Assembly (NCBI GenBank): GCA_964510515.1
Contig: CAZEAU010000010.1
Location: forward strand, 1-64,000
Source of the DNA: SURF-21 sp964510515
GTDB taxonomy: Bacteria; Actinomycetota; Geothermincolia; Geothermincolales; RBG-13-55-18
Direction: 5' to 3'
Length of the DNA stretch: 64,000 nucleotides
A program made the translations under genes and the position numbers. This document shows, piece by piece, positions 44,816-53,903 of the stretch (its first letter is position 1; every line of letters begins with the position of its first letter). Under the pieces are notes generated by a model, which did no database searches, was not told where the DNA came from, and saw only the letters and a list, made by a program, of their open reading frames with translations.

Positions 44816-45256
44816 TCATATGCGCACGGCACCCTGGGGGTCCTCCAGCGCGTCCACGCAGGGCGCGTCCTTCCATAGCCTCTCTATCTCGTAGTATTCG
44901 CGCTCTTCCTGGCGAAATATGTGCACGACGACGTCGATGTAGTCGAGCAGCACCCAGCGCCTGTGCTGCACGCCCTCGCGGCGGGCGGGCTTGACCCCCA
45001 GCGCGGCCAGCCGCTCCTCCACCGCCTCCTGTATGCTCCTCACCTGCCGGTCGGTGCCTCCGCTGCAGATGACGAAATAATCGGTTATGGCCATTACATC
45101 CCTCATATCGAGCACCAGGACATCGTGTGCTTTTTTGTCCAAAGCGACCTCAGCCGCCGCGATGGCGATCTTCCTGTTTTCCGCCGTTATGCACCTCCCA
45201 TGACCTCCGCGTCCGTTTCGCCTGCGGGCGCGTCTTCGCGCGCATGACGTCCACAT
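44816..45256 (-). CDS. rsfS: Ribosomal silencing factor RsfS, start unclear
   Basis: The conserved part (KIAIAAAEVALDKKAHDVLVLDMRDV ... DYFVICSGGTDRQVRSI ... VVHIFRQEEREYYEIERLW) is a complete RsfS, which binds L14 and blocks subunit joining in starved cells. The family normally starts about seven residues before KIA. At that place there is a strong GGGAGGT but no ATG, GTG or TTG in frame; the in-frame codons are ATA (45188-45190) and ACG. The coordinates given use ATG 45256, which adds an Arg-rich stretch (RRRARRRNGRGG) not expected in the family. It follows the LytR_C gene, as in many Gram-positives. Confidence 0.85.
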   Translation of the reverse strand: MWTSCARRRARRRNGRGGHGRCITAENRKIAIAAAEVALDKKAHDVLVLDMRDVMAITDYFVICSGGTDRQVRSIQEAVEERLAALGVKPARREGVQHRRWVLLDYIDVVVHIFRQEEREYYEIERLWKDAPCVDALEDPQGAVRI

Positions 45257-45287
45257 GCATAGACTATCATATCTCGCCCCCACCCTC

Positions 45288-45391
45288 CTGCTCCGCGCTC
45301 ATCAGGCCAGGTCCCGGCCGGCGACGATGATTATCTGCGCTGCTCCGCGCTCATCAGACCAGGTCCCGGCCGGCGACGATGATTATCTGCG
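45288..45391. repeat. 52-bp tandem duplication at the 3' end of the LytR_C gene
   Basis: Positions 45288-45339 and 45340-45391 are direct, adjacent copies differing at one base (ggcc/gacc). The right-hand copy encodes the last residues and stop of the LytR_C gene on the minus strand; the left-hand copy repeats that end, including a TGA, after the real stop. Confidence 0.95.
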
Positions 45392-46646
45392 GCCCCGGGC
45401 CCGGCTCCGAGACCAGCTCGGCGATGGAGAGCAGCACCCCCAGGTAACGCGCGAAGGCCTCCGTCCTGGGGTCCTGGCTGCGGTACTTTATGGTGCTCTT
45501 CTCGTGCGAGAAATCGTTGATCTCCTCTCCGTCCACGCTTATCTTGGCATTGCCGCCCGTGCCCGCCACCGGCACCCCCAGGGCGGCGAGGCGGTCGCCC
45601 AGCATCCTCCCCAGGTCGGGGACCCCGCAGCCGTTGAGCACCTCCACCGCGGGGACGGCCTTCACCGCCAGCCTGCCCTCCCCGAGGTCGGCGAAGGAGC
45701 GCAGCATGGACGCCAGGTAGTCCGCATCCCCCCGCGCCGAGCCGGCGCCCGGCTCGAGGCGGTACCCCCCGTCCAGCGCGGAGAGCACCACCGCCAGTGC
45801 TTCCGCCTCCACCTGCCCGCACGCGGAGAGAAAATCCGGCAGGTAAGCTTTCGTGCGCGCCAGCCGCGAGGAGAAGGACGCCCCTGCCTCGGGCTCGTCG
45901 CCGGCGAGCAGGTAGAGGATGAGCCTGTCGGCGTCCCTTATCTCCTGGCCCGAGAAGAGGAAGTCCGTCTCGCCGTTGAGGGGGCTTACGAGCACCGTTT
46001 CCTCCTCAAGGAGCACCGCCGGCGGCAACGTGCCCTGCAGCAGCTTGAGCGCCCCCCGGAAGTCAAGCAGCAGCAGGTAGTCGACTTGCGTGCCCGCGAG
46101 ATTGCTCACCGTGGAGCGCAGCAGGTCCTCGCCGCCTTCCTCGTACAGGGCGCGGCTGAGGTCGGTCTCTCCGCCCTCGGCATTGTAGGCCGCCGAGGTC
46201 TCCGGTATGAGATAGAGCTCGCCCCCACCCCCCTCGCGGTCGAAGGTCAGCAGCGCCAGGGCAAGGATGTCCCGCGCGGGCTCGCCCTTTACCTCGCCCG
46301 CGTACACCCCCAGCAGGATCGAGACCTCCCCCCCGAGCTCTCTCGCCTCCTGGGGATGGGTGAAGTACAGGTAAGCGGGCCCGCCCTCCTCCCCCACTCC
46401 CCCGGAGGCAAAACGTCCCTTCGCCCAGGTTGCGGCCTCGCGCACCACGTTGATATACGGAATGTCGAATACGGCCCCCGCGGCCAGCACGCACGCCAGC
46501 AGCAGCAGTATCGCCAAAACGATGCGGCGCTTCTTCCTCGCTTCCCTGCTCCGCCTCTTTTTCAAGCGCGAGAGCTTCTGCTTGTGCGAGGAAGGGGCCG
46601 CCGCCTCAGCGGGCCTATCCCCCTCGGCCGTTTTCTTTCCCCTCAA
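45354..46646 (-). CDS. LytR C-terminal domain (cell-envelope) protein
   Basis: The 430-residue protein has a basic cytoplasmic start (KKRRSREARKKRR), one membrane segment (about 42-62), a central LytR-CpsA-Psr-like region (about 85-230) and a C-terminal LytR_C domain (VEVLNGCGVPDLGRMLGDRLAALG ... STIKYRSQ ... IIIVAGRDL). Proteins of this type attach polymers to peptidoglycan or help cell-wall assembly; the catalytic arginines of true LCP enzymes are not obvious here. Start TTG 46646 overlaps the nadD stop (TTGA). Order nadD-LytR_C-rsfS is common in Gram-positive bacteria. Confidence 0.8.
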   Translation of the reverse strand: MRGKKTAEGDRPAEAAAPSSHKQKLSRLKKRRSREARKKRRIVLAILLLLACVLAAGAVFDIPYINVVREAATWAKGRFASGGVGEEGGPAYLYFTHPQEARELGGEVSILLGVYAGEVKGEPARDILALALLTFDREGGGGELYLIPETSAAYNAEGGETDLSRALYEEGGEDLLRSTVSNLAGTQVDYLLLLDFRGALKLLQGTLPPAVLLEEETVLVSPLNGETDFLFSGQEIRDADRLILYLLAGDEPEAGASFSSRLARTKAYLPDFLSACGQVEAEALAVVLSALDGGYRLEPGAGSARGDADYLASMLRSFADLGEGRLAVKAVPAVEVLNGCGVPDLGRMLGDRLAALGVPVAGTGGNAKISVDGEEINDFSHEKSTIKYRSQDPRTEAFARYLGVLLSIAELVSEPGPGPQIIIVAGRDLV

Positions 46647-47269
46647 AGGTAGAACCCGTTCTTCTCGATGAACGCCGCGACGCCCTCGGGGACCAGGTAG
46701 GTGATGGTCCTCCCCTCCTTCACCCGCGCCCTTATCTCCGTCGAGGAGACCTCCAGGGCGGGGATGTCCATCACCAGCACCCGGGGGGGCGCCCCTCCCC
46801 CGCCCGCGGCGGGGGGCAGGGCTCCTTCAAGGTCCGCGAGGTCGTAGCCCGGGCGGTTGGCCACGATAAAGACCGCCTCTCCCAGCAGCTCTTCCGGTTC
46901 TTTCCAGGAGAGTATCTCCAGCACGGCATCGGCCCCGGCGATGAAGAAGACCTCGCTGCCATGGCCATAGAGGCGCCGCATCTCGCGCATGGTGTCCACG
47001 GTGTAGGAAAACCCCGGGCGCTCTATCTCCATGCGCGACACCCGGAAGCGCGGGTTGGCAGCGGTGGCGATGACCGCCATGAGATAGCGGCTCTCGGGGT
47101 CCAGGCGCTCGCGTTCCTCCTTGTGGGGCGGGTTACCGCTGGGCACGAACAGCACCTGGTCGAGCTGGAACCGAGTGCGGGCCTCCTCCGCGATGACCAG
47201 GTGGCCGACGTGGATGGGATCGAAGGTGCCCCCCATGATCCCTATGCGTTTCACCCGCATCCCGCCCAT
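46643..47269 (-). CDS. nadD: Nicotinate-nucleotide adenylyltransferase
   Basis: The 208-residue nucleotidyltransferase forms deamido-NAD. GIMGGTFDPIHVGHLVIAEEA carries the GxFxPxHxGH signature and the end has VSSTEIRARVKEGR, the ISSTxIR motif. ATG 47269 is 1 bp after the proA stop; ATG 47260 is an alternative that starts MRVKRIGIMGG. Confidence 0.96.
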   Translation of the reverse strand: MGGMRVKRIGIMGGTFDPIHVGHLVIAEEARTRFQLDQVLFVPSGNPPHKEERERLDPESRYLMAVIATAANPRFRVSRMEIERPGFSYTVDTMREMRRLYGHGSEVFFIAGADAVLEILSWKEPEELLGEAVFIVANRPGYDLADLEGALPPAAGGGGAPPRVLVMDIPALEVSSTEIRARVKEGRTITYLVPEGVAAFIEKNGFYL

Positions 47270-47270
47270 C

Positions 47271-48518
47271 TCAGGGTCTCACCTGACCGTCCCCGTAGAT
47301 GACGAACTTGCTGGAGGTGAGCTCGCGCAGGGTCATGGGGCCGCGCGCGTGCAGCTTCTGGGTGGAGATGCCGATCTCCGCTCCCAGGCCGAACTGTCCC
47401 CCGTCGGTGAAGCGCGTCGACGCATTGACATAGACGTCGGCGGAATCCACCGCTGCGGCGAAGCGCCGTGCCGCGTGCAGGTCGCGGGTGACGATGGCGT
47501 CGGAGTGCTTGGATCCGTAGGTGTTGATGTGGGCGATGGCCTCCTCCAGCGACGCGACCACGCGCACGGCCAGGACCAGGTCCAGGTACTCCTCGTGCCA
47601 GTCCTCCTCCCTCGCCGCCTCGGCGCCCGGCAGGATGGCGCGCGTGCGCTCACAGCCGCGCAGCTCGACCCCGTGTTCCTCGAGGGCGCGCGCCGCGGCG
47701 GGCAGGAACTCCGCGGCCACCGCCTCGTGGACCAGCAGGGTCTCCATGGCATTGCACACGCCCGGCCGCTGCGTCTTGGCGTTGACCGCAATGCGCTCCG
47801 CCGCCTCCAGGTCGGCGGCGGCGTCGACGTAGGTGTGGCAGTTCCCCACCCCCGTCTCGATCACCGCCACCGTGCTCTCCTCGACCACGCTGCGTATGAG
47901 TCCGGCCCCGCCACGAGGGATGAGCACGTCCACGTACCCGCGCAGGCGCATGAGCTGCCTCGCCGTCTCGCGGTCGCTTCCCGGGACCAGCTGAACGCAT
48001 CCCGCGGGGAGCCCGGCACCTTCCGCCGCCCTGGCCAGTATCTCCGCCAGCAGGCGGTTCGAGAAAATGGCCGAGGAGCTGCCGCGCAGGATGACAGCGT
48101 TGCCGGATTTCACGCACAGCCCGGCGGCATCCACGGTGACGTTCGGCCGCGCCTCGTAGATGATGGCCACCACCCCCAAGGGGACCCTTACCTTGCTTAT
48201 CTCCAGGCCGTTGGGCAGCCTCCAGCCCTCCAGCACCTCGCCCACGGGGTCGGCGAGGGCGGCCACCTCGCGCAGCCCGGCGGCCATCTCCTCGACCCTC
48301 TTCTCGTTCAGGGCCAGCCGATCCATGAGCGCAGCGCTGAGGCCGCTCTCGCGCCCGGCCTCGAGGTCCTCGAGGTTGGCGGCGAGTATCTCGCGCGTTC
48401 GCGAGACAAGCGCCCGCGCCATCCCCTCCAGGGCATTATTCTTGACCTCCGCCGTGGTCACGGCCAGCCCGAGCGAGGCCGCGCGTGCCCTCTTTCCCAG
48501 CTCTTCCATTGCCTTCAT
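47271..48518 (-). CDS. proA: Gamma-glutamyl phosphate reductase
   Basis: This 415-residue enzyme makes glutamate semialdehyde for proline. It is an aldehyde-dehydrogenase-like protein with [14 protein letters not shown], the catalytic cysteine in [18 protein letters not shown], and the conserved [22 protein letters not shown]-type end. ATG 48518 follows GGGAGGGCGGA. It is downstream of proB. Confidence 0.97.
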   Translation of the reverse strand: [415 protein letters not shown]

Positions 48519-48611
48519 TCCGCCCTCCCCACGCACATCCACGCACATCTTATCTCCTCACTGCCGCACGCCTGTCCTCGAAGCGTGACCGCCGCGGCGG
48601 CGGCGCCTCCC

Positions 48612-49748
48612 TCACCCCTCTTTTTCCACTATCACCAGGTGGTCGCGGTGGATGACCTCTTCGCAGCGCTCATGACCCAGCAGACTGGCCGCCTCCGCGC
48701 TGCGCAAGCCCCTCACCTCGTCCAGCTCTCCCGCCGAGAGGGTGCAAAGGCCGCGCGCTATCCTCCGGCCCTCCTCGTCCGTGACCTCCACGGCATCGCC
48801 GGCATTGAAGCTTCCCCTGCACTCGACCACCCCCGCGGGGAGCAGGCTCTTGCCGCCGTGCAATATGGCCTCCCGCGCTCCCGCGTCGATGACGATGGTC
48901 CCGCGTGGGCGCGTGCCGTACGCGATCCAGTGCTTCTGGTTGCGCAGCCTCTTCGAGCTGGGATGGAAATATGTGCCCAGCATATCGCCCCGCATGAGCG
49001 TGGGGAGCACGCCGGGCTCATGCCCCGGGGCGACGAGCACCCCGATCCCGGAGGCGGTGGCGATGCGCGCCGCCTCCAGCTTGGCGCGCATCCCCCCCGA
49101 GGAATGCTCCTCCACCGTCCTGCCCGCCGACCTCATCATCTCCGAGGTTATCCTCTCCACCTCGCGGATGAGGCGGGCCTCGCGGTCCACCTTGGGGTCG
49201 GCGGTATAGAGGCCCCTGATATCGGAGAGCATTATCACCAGGTCCGCTTCGGTGAGCACCGCCACCAGCGCGGCGAGGCGGTCGTTGTCTCCGAAGCGTA
49301 TCTCCTCCACCGCCACGGTGTCGTTCTCGTTGACCAGCGGCACCACGCCGAGCTCGAGCAGGCGGTCGAAGGTGTTGCGGGCATTGAGATATTGGCGGCG
49401 GTGGGAGAAATCATATTGGGTGAAGAGCACCTGGCCGACCCGGAGGCCGTGCTCGGCAAAAAGGCTGCTGTAGAGGTGCAGGAGGAGCCCCTGGCCCACC
49501 GACGACGACGCCTGCAGCGAGGGGATGTCGCGCGGGCGCTCGCTCAGCCCGAGCAGCTCGACCCCCGCCGCTATGGCCCCGGAGGACACCAGGATCACCT
49601 CCCGTCCCTCGCCGCGCAGCGCAGCAATCTGCTCCACCAGCGACCTCATGTGCGCACGGTCGAGCCGCCCCGCGGCGTCGCTCAGGGTGTAGGTCCCCAC
49701 CTTGACCACTATGCGCCCGGCCTCGCTGAACCTCTTTCTGGGACTCAA
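48612..49748 (-). CDS. proB: Glutamate 5-kinase with PUA domain
   Basis: The 378-residue protein has the amino-acid-kinase fold (RIVVKVGTYTLSD; SSGAIAAG; NENDTVAVEEI FGDND) and a C-terminal PUA domain (about 280-370). It phosphorylates glutamate as the first step to proline and is usually inhibited by proline. The start is TTG at 49748 preceded by a GGCGGGAT site. proB-proA here follow obgE, as in many Firmicutes and actinobacteria. Confidence 0.95.
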   Translation of the reverse strand: MSPRKRFSEAGRIVVKVGTYTLSDAAGRLDRAHMRSLVEQIAALRGEGREVILVSSGAIAAGVELLGLSERPRDIPSLQASSSVGQGLLLHLYSSLFAEHGLRVGQVLFTQYDFSHRRQYLNARNTFDRLLELGVVPLVNENDTVAVEEIRFGDNDRLAALVAVLTEADLVIMLSDIRGLYTADPKVDREARLIREVERITSEMMRSAGRTVEEHSSGGMRAKLEAARIATASGIGVLVAPGHEPGVLPTLMRGDMLGTYFHPSSKRLRNQKHWIAYGTRPRGTIVIDAGAREAILHGGKSLLPAGVVECRGSFNAGDAVEVTDEEGRRIARGLCTLSAGELDEVRGLRSAEAASLLGHERCEEVIHRDHLVIVEKEG

Positions 49749-49817
49749 ATCCCGCCATCTCCTCTCCGCATCCCCGGCGCCCGCCCCCCGCAGCGCGCAC
49801 CTCTCTGCGCGCGCTGC

Positions 49818-51098
49818 CTATCTCTCGGGCATGAAGTCAAAAACGTAATCCGCGATGATCACCGCGTCGCCCTCGCGCGCTCCCTGTCTGAAGAGTTCGT
49901 CCTCCACCCCCATGCGCTTGAGCCGCTCCTGCACATAGGCCAGTGCCTGCGGGTTAGCCATGTCCACGGAGCGCAGCAGGCGCTCCACGCGTTCGCCGTC
50001 AACGTAGAAGCCCTCTTCCTCCCGCCGCACCCCGAAGGCCTGTTCCCGCAGAGGATCGAAGCTGTAGAGCGTGTGTCCCTCGCAGACTCCCGGCTCCTCC
50101 ATTCGCCTGGCCTCCTCCACCACCTCCGCCAGCCGCCAGGTGAGAGCCTTCACGCCCTCCCCGCTCACCGCCGACACGGCCATGAACTCCCAGCCCCGTG
50201 CAGCGGCAGCCTCCCGTGCTTCCTCCACCCTCTCCGCGTCGGCGACATCGAGCTTATTGGCCGCGACCAGCTGCGGCCTCTCCAGCAGTGCGGGGTTATA
50301 TGAAGCCAGTTCCCCGGCCACCACCTGCAGCGCCCGTGCCGGGGGACACGCGGCCGCCGGGGAGGCGTCCAGCAGGTGCAGGAGGACCACCGTCCTCTCC
50401 ACGTGGCGGAGAAATCTCAGGCCGAGTCCTTTCCCGGCGTGAGCCCCCTCGATCAGCCCGGGCAGGTCGGAGATGACGAAGCTCCTCTCATCGTCCATCC
50501 TCACCACCCCCAGCACCGGCTCGAGGGTGGTGAAGGGGTAGTCGGCTATGCGGGGACGGGCGGCGGAGACGCGCGAGATAAGGGTGGACTTCCCCGCATT
50601 GGGAAAACCCACCACGCCGACGTCGGCGAGCAGCTTGAGCTCGAGCAGGACCTTTCTCTCTTCTCCCGGCTCCCCGCGCTCGGCGAAGTCCGGCGCGCGG
50701 CGCGCCGGGGTGGCGAAGGAAGCGTTTCCCCTCCCCCCCCTGCCGCCGCGCGCGATGACCGCCTCCATGTCCGGCCGCGTGAGGTCGGCCAGCAGCTTGC
50801 CCTGCTCGTCCCTGACCTGCGTCCCCACCGGCACGCGCAGCACCAGGCCGCTGCCCGCGGCGCCGTGGCGGTTGTTGGCGGCGCCGCTGCCGCCGCGGCC
50901 GGCGCGGTAATGGCGCCGGCGCTTGTATTCGACCAGGGTATTCACCCCCGTCGAGGCGCGCAGCACCACCGAGCCCCCCCTGGCTCCGTCCCCGCCGTCG
51001 GGTCCGCCCAGGGGGCGGAACCTCTCGCGGAGAAAGCTGGCGCAGCCAGCTCCTCCGTCCCCACCGCGCGCGCATATCTCCACTTCGTCGATGAACAT
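49818..51098 (-). CDS. obgE: GTPase Obg with OCT domain
   Basis: The 426-residue GTPase is tied to 50S assembly and stringent response. The glycine-rich Obg fold (1-158), the G domain with GFPNAGKSTLISRV, DLPGLIEGAH and NKLD, and a C-terminal OCT domain (about 345-420) typical of Gram-positive Obg are all present. ATG 51098 follows GGGAGAAGG. Confidence 0.97.
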   Translation of the reverse strand: MFIDEVEICARGGDGGAGCASFLRERFRPLGGPDGGDGARGGSVVLRASTGVNTLVEYKRRRHYRAGRGGSGAANNRHGAAGSGLVLRVPVGTQVRDEQGKLLADLTRPDMEAVIARGGRGGRGNASFATPARRAPDFAERGEPGEERKVLLELKLLADVGVVGFPNAGKSTLISRVSAARPRIADYPFTTLEPVLGVVRMDDERSFVISDLPGLIEGAHAGKGLGLRFLRHVERTVVLLHLLDASPAAACPPARALQVVAGELASYNPALLERPQLVAANKLDVADAERVEEAREAAAARGWEFMAVSAVSGEGVKALTWRLAEVVEEARRMEEPGVCEGHTLYSFDPLREQAFGVRREEEGFYVDGERVERLLRSVDMANPQALAYVQERLKRMGVEDELFRQGAREGDAVIIADYVFDFMPER

Positions 51099-51160
51099 GG
51101 GCCTTCTCCCTGCCGAGCCCGCCCCGCTTCCGCCGCCGCGGTCGCCGCCAGAAGCGTTAA

Positions 51161-51187
51161 TAAAAAGTCCCGGTCATGCCGGGACCT
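51161..51187 (-). terminator. Terminator between rpmA and obgE
   Basis: GGTCCCGG and CCGGGACT form a strong stem with an ATGA-type loop followed by TTTTTATT on the minus strand. It lies between the rpmA stop and the obgE start, so most rplU-rpmA transcripts should end here and obgE needs read-through or its own promoter. Confidence 0.85.
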
Positions 51188-51221
51188 TGCGCTCAAAACG
51201 GACCACGGCGGACCGGGATGT

Positions 51222-51476
51222 CTATTCCTGCGGCAACACGCTCACAAAACGCCTGTCGCCGCTGCTGTGATACTTTACGTAACCGTCCACCTTGGCGAAG
51301 AGGGTGAAATCCCTTCCCAACCCCACGTTATCGCCCGGCTTCAGCCTGGTTCCGCGCTGGCGCACCAGGATAGACCCCCCGGTCACATACTGGCCGCCGA
51401 AACTCTTGACCCCCAGGCGCTTGGAATGGCTGTCCCGCCCGTTGCGGGAACTTCCCACGCCTTTTTTACTCGCCAT
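51222..51476 (-). CDS. rpmA: 50S ribosomal protein L27
   Basis: The 84-residue protein starts MASKKGVGSSRNGRDSHSKR and continues with GGQYVTGGSILVRQRGT, all diagnostic of L27, whose N-terminus reaches the peptidyl-transferase centre. No cleavable N-terminal extension (as in some Firmicutes) is present. Confidence 0.98.
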   Translation of the reverse strand: MASKKGVGSSRNGRDSHSKRLGVKSFGGQYVTGGSILVRQRGTRLKPGDNVGLGRDFTLFAKVDGYVKYHSSGDRRFVSVLPQE

Positions 51477-51500
51477 ACGCCATCACCTCTCCGCAAACGT

Positions 51501-51872
51501 TCAGCCGGTCTCGACCCCCGCCTCCGGCTCCTCCGTCTCCTTCTTTGCCTTCGCCGCTCGCGGCCCGCCGCTTATCCGGTCCACCCTGACCTCGGTGAAC
51601 CGCTGGCGGTGACCCTGCTTGCGGCGGTATCCCTTCTTGGGCTTGTATTTGAAGACGATGATCTTCGCGCCCTTGCCCTGACGGGTGACCGTCCCCTCGA
51701 CCTTGACCTTGGCCGCCTCCGGTCCGGCGAGCACATTGCCCTCGCCGCCGGCCAGGAGTACGCGCTCAAACACCACCTTGTCCCCCTCGGGGACATCGAG
51801 TTTCTCCACCCGGATAAGAGAGCCCTTCTCCACGCGGTACTGCTTTCCGCCCGTCTCGATCACTGCGTACAT
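51501..51872 (-). CDS. rplU: 50S ribosomal protein L21
   Basis: The 123-residue protein begins MYAVIETGGKQYRVEKGS and has KPKKGYRRKQGHRQRFTEVRV near its end, the L21 pattern, followed by a short acidic tail. ATG 51872 follows GGAGGTAAGC. A TAAAAT -10 (51889-51894) lies just upstream. Confidence 0.98.
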   Translation of the reverse strand: MYAVIETGGKQYRVEKGSLIRVEKLDVPEGDKVVFERVLLAGGEGNVLAGPEAAKVKVEGTVTRQGKGAKIIVFKYKPKKGYRRKQGHRQRFTEVRVDRISGGPRAAKAKKETEEPEAGVETG

Positions 51873-51943
51873 GCTTACCTCCACGGCTATTTTACCACAG
51901 CTTGAAACACTAACACGGCCTGAAGGGCCTGTAAAGGAATGCC

Positions 51944-51973
51944 GGGGGGCCGCCCGGGTCCAGGCGGCCCCCC
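51944..51973 (-). terminator. GC-rich hairpin after the CAP-protein gene
   Basis: GGGGGGCCGCC and GGCGGCCCCCC form an 11-bp stem with an 8-nt loop, 20 bp after the CAP-protein stop. No T tract follows, so it may stabilise the mRNA 3' end or act as a non-classical terminator. Confidence 0.45.
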
Positions 51974-51993
51974 CATGATGCCTTCAACCGTCC

Positions 51994-53832
51994 CTATCTC
52001 ACGCAGCCCTCCGCGAAGTACCAGTCGACGGCGGGCTGGTTAGACCCGATGGCATTGTTGCCGTCGCTTATGCCGCGGAAGTTGAAATACTGGGCCAGCT
52101 CGACCACGATGGGGGAGGAGGAAACGACCTTCGTGCTCACCTCGGTATCCTGCAGCTGCGGGATGTCGTTGACGTGCACGGTGTAGCGGGAATGGGGCCT
52201 CATCTCCACCTTGCGGCCGACCGTCACCCCGTCCGAGCGCATGAAGAGGATGTCCACGCTGGCGACCTCGTCGCCGGGGTTGAGGAAGAGCACGTATTCG
52301 TCGAACTCCCCCCCCGTATAGCCCTCGGCCAGGTACCACTGCCGATTGGGCTCCGGGGCGCCTATGCTGGCATGTCCCCCCTTGCGGCCCTGGTAGTCGA
52401 AGTACATGGAGCGCTCCGCGACGATGGGAAGGTCGGAGTCGACGCGCACGGATACCTCCGTCGCCTCCAGGCCCGGCAGCGTGTCCACGTGCACGCTGTG
52501 GCGCCTGCGCCCGGGCACGCTCACCTGGTGGGAGCTTATCGCGCCGTCCGGCTTCATGAAGCTCAGGGTGACCGTGGCCGTGCCGTCGTTGGGGTTCTGC
52601 AGAAGCACCCAGGTGTCGAAGGACTCCCCGGTGTAGCCCTCGGCGAAGAACCACGTATTCGAGGTGGAGCTGGCGCCGATGGAGCCGTGCCCCCCGTCCT
52701 TGCCGCCGTAATTGAAGTACATCGCCCGCTCCGCCACCACGGGGATATCGCTGAAGACCTGGGTGGAGACATCGCAGGCTTCGAGGCCCGGCACCTCGTC
52801 CACGTGCACGCTGTGGCGAGAGCGCGGCGGGATGCTCGCCTGCCTGGTGATCACCCCCCCGTCCGCACGCATGAAGCTCAGGGTGACGTTGGCGGTGGCA
52901 TGATTGGGGTTCTGCAGAAGCACCCAGGTGTCGAAGGAGGCCCCGGTGTAGCCCTCGGCGAAGAACCACGTCTTGGAGGGCGCGTCGGTGCCGATGGAAT
53001 CGGAACCGCCCTTGCGGCCTTTATACCTGAAGTACATGGCGCGCTCGGCCAGTACCGGGGTATCGCTTCTGACGTGGGCCGAGAAGGATCCGCAGCCCAC
53101 GGTCTCTCGCACCGGCACCGTGAAGCGGCTGTTGGCGCCCACGCTGTAGGCGAAGCTCCGGCTCGAGCCGTCATCCCCCTGAAAGGTCACCTCGACCTGC
53201 GCCTCCCGCTCGCTCGGGTTCATGACCAGGAGATAGGCGTCGAAGCTGTCGCAGGCGGGCGCCGGGGGCGGAGCCGCGGCCGGGGCCGCGGCGGGGACGG
53301 GCGCGCGGTCCGCGCTGGCGGGGAGGGAGGAGAAGGCCATGAACTCCTGCGTCACGTACAGGGTGTTGCCGCCCTTGATCACCCCTATCCCGATGCAGTT
53401 GAACTCGCGCCGCAGGATGTTAGCCCGGTGCGAGGGGCTGTTCATGAGCGCATTGAAGGCCACCTCTACGCTGGGGGCCTTGGCGATGTTCTCGCCGGCG
53501 AGGTTCCAACCCGTGATGCCGCGTGCCGAGATGCGCTGCTGCAGGGTCCCCGACACGGGGGAGACGTGAGCAAAGAACTTGTGCTCATACATCTCGTTGC
53601 AGTAGTCGCGTGCCATGTCCGTGAGCCGCTGCTCCGCGCTCAGGAGGGGCAGCCCCGCCCCGTTGCGGGCCTGGTTCACAAGCTGCAGCATGCAGGCCTC
53701 CTCGGCCGAGGCGTTCACCGCTGCCTGCGCCGTGCCCCCGGCCATCGGCAAAGGGTGCATGAGGGCCAGGGCGAGGACGGTCACGGTCAAGACCGCCGCC
53801 GCATCTTTCTGCCACCGAGCGAGTCCTCTCAT
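51994..53832 (-). CDS. Secreted CAP-domain protein with four WFFAEGYTG repeats
   Basis: The 612-residue protein has a signal peptide (1-40), a CAP/SCP-like domain (about 45-165) with ENIAKA and SPSHRANILRREF, a Pro/Ala linker, and then four repeats of ~108 residues (from about 190). Each repeat holds a TW(F/Y)FAEGYTG motif, VLLQNPN and HSVHVD(E/T)LPGL, and the last is cut short at EGCVR. Such repeats appear on surface proteins of deep-branching actinobacteria. ATG 53832 follows GGGGGGAG. A c-di-GMP riboswitch with a terminator precedes it, so the second messenger sets its expression. No LPXTG anchor is visible. Confidence 0.85.
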   Translation of the reverse strand: MRGLARWQKDAAAVLTVTVLALALMHPLPMAGGTAQAAVNASAEEACMLQLVNQARNGAGLPLLSAEQRLTDMARDYCNEMYEHKFFAHVSPVSGTLQQRISARGITGWNLAGENIAKAPSVEVAFNALMNSPSHRANILRREFNCIGIGVIKGGNTLYVTQEFMAFSSLPASADRAPVPAAAPAAAPPPAPACDSFDAYLLVMNPSEREAQVEVTFQGDDGSSRSFAYSVGANSRFTVPVRETVGCGSFSAHVRSDTPVLAERAMYFRYKGRKGGSDSIGTDAPSKTWFFAEGYTGASFDTWVLLQNPNHATANVTLSFMRADGGVITRQASIPPRSRHSVHVDEVPGLEACDVSTQVFSDIPVVAERAMYFNYGGKDGGHGSIGASSTSNTWFFAEGYTGESFDTWVLLQNPNDGTATVTLSFMKPDGAISSHQVSVPGRRRHSVHVDTLPGLEATEVSVRVDSDLPIVAERSMYFDYQGRKGGHASIGAPEPNRQWYLAEGYTGGEFDEYVLFLNPGDEVASVDILFMRSDGVTVGRKVEMRPHSRYTVHVNDIPQLQDTEVSTKVVSSSPIVVELAQYFNFRGISDGNNAIGSNQPAVDWYFAEGCVR

Positions 53833-53903
53833 CTTGTCTCCCCCCTCTTGTCCCCGAGGTCTGGCGGCAAGCCCTCCGCATCGTCCGCCCGCTTCGTGTG
53901 CCT

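Noticed and set aside
47121..50303. A 1060-residue open frame on the plus strand
   Set aside because: It lies antisense to nadD, proA and proB, which are clearly real, and its sequence is rich in His/Arg/Gly with no domain. High-GC DNA produces such antisense frames.
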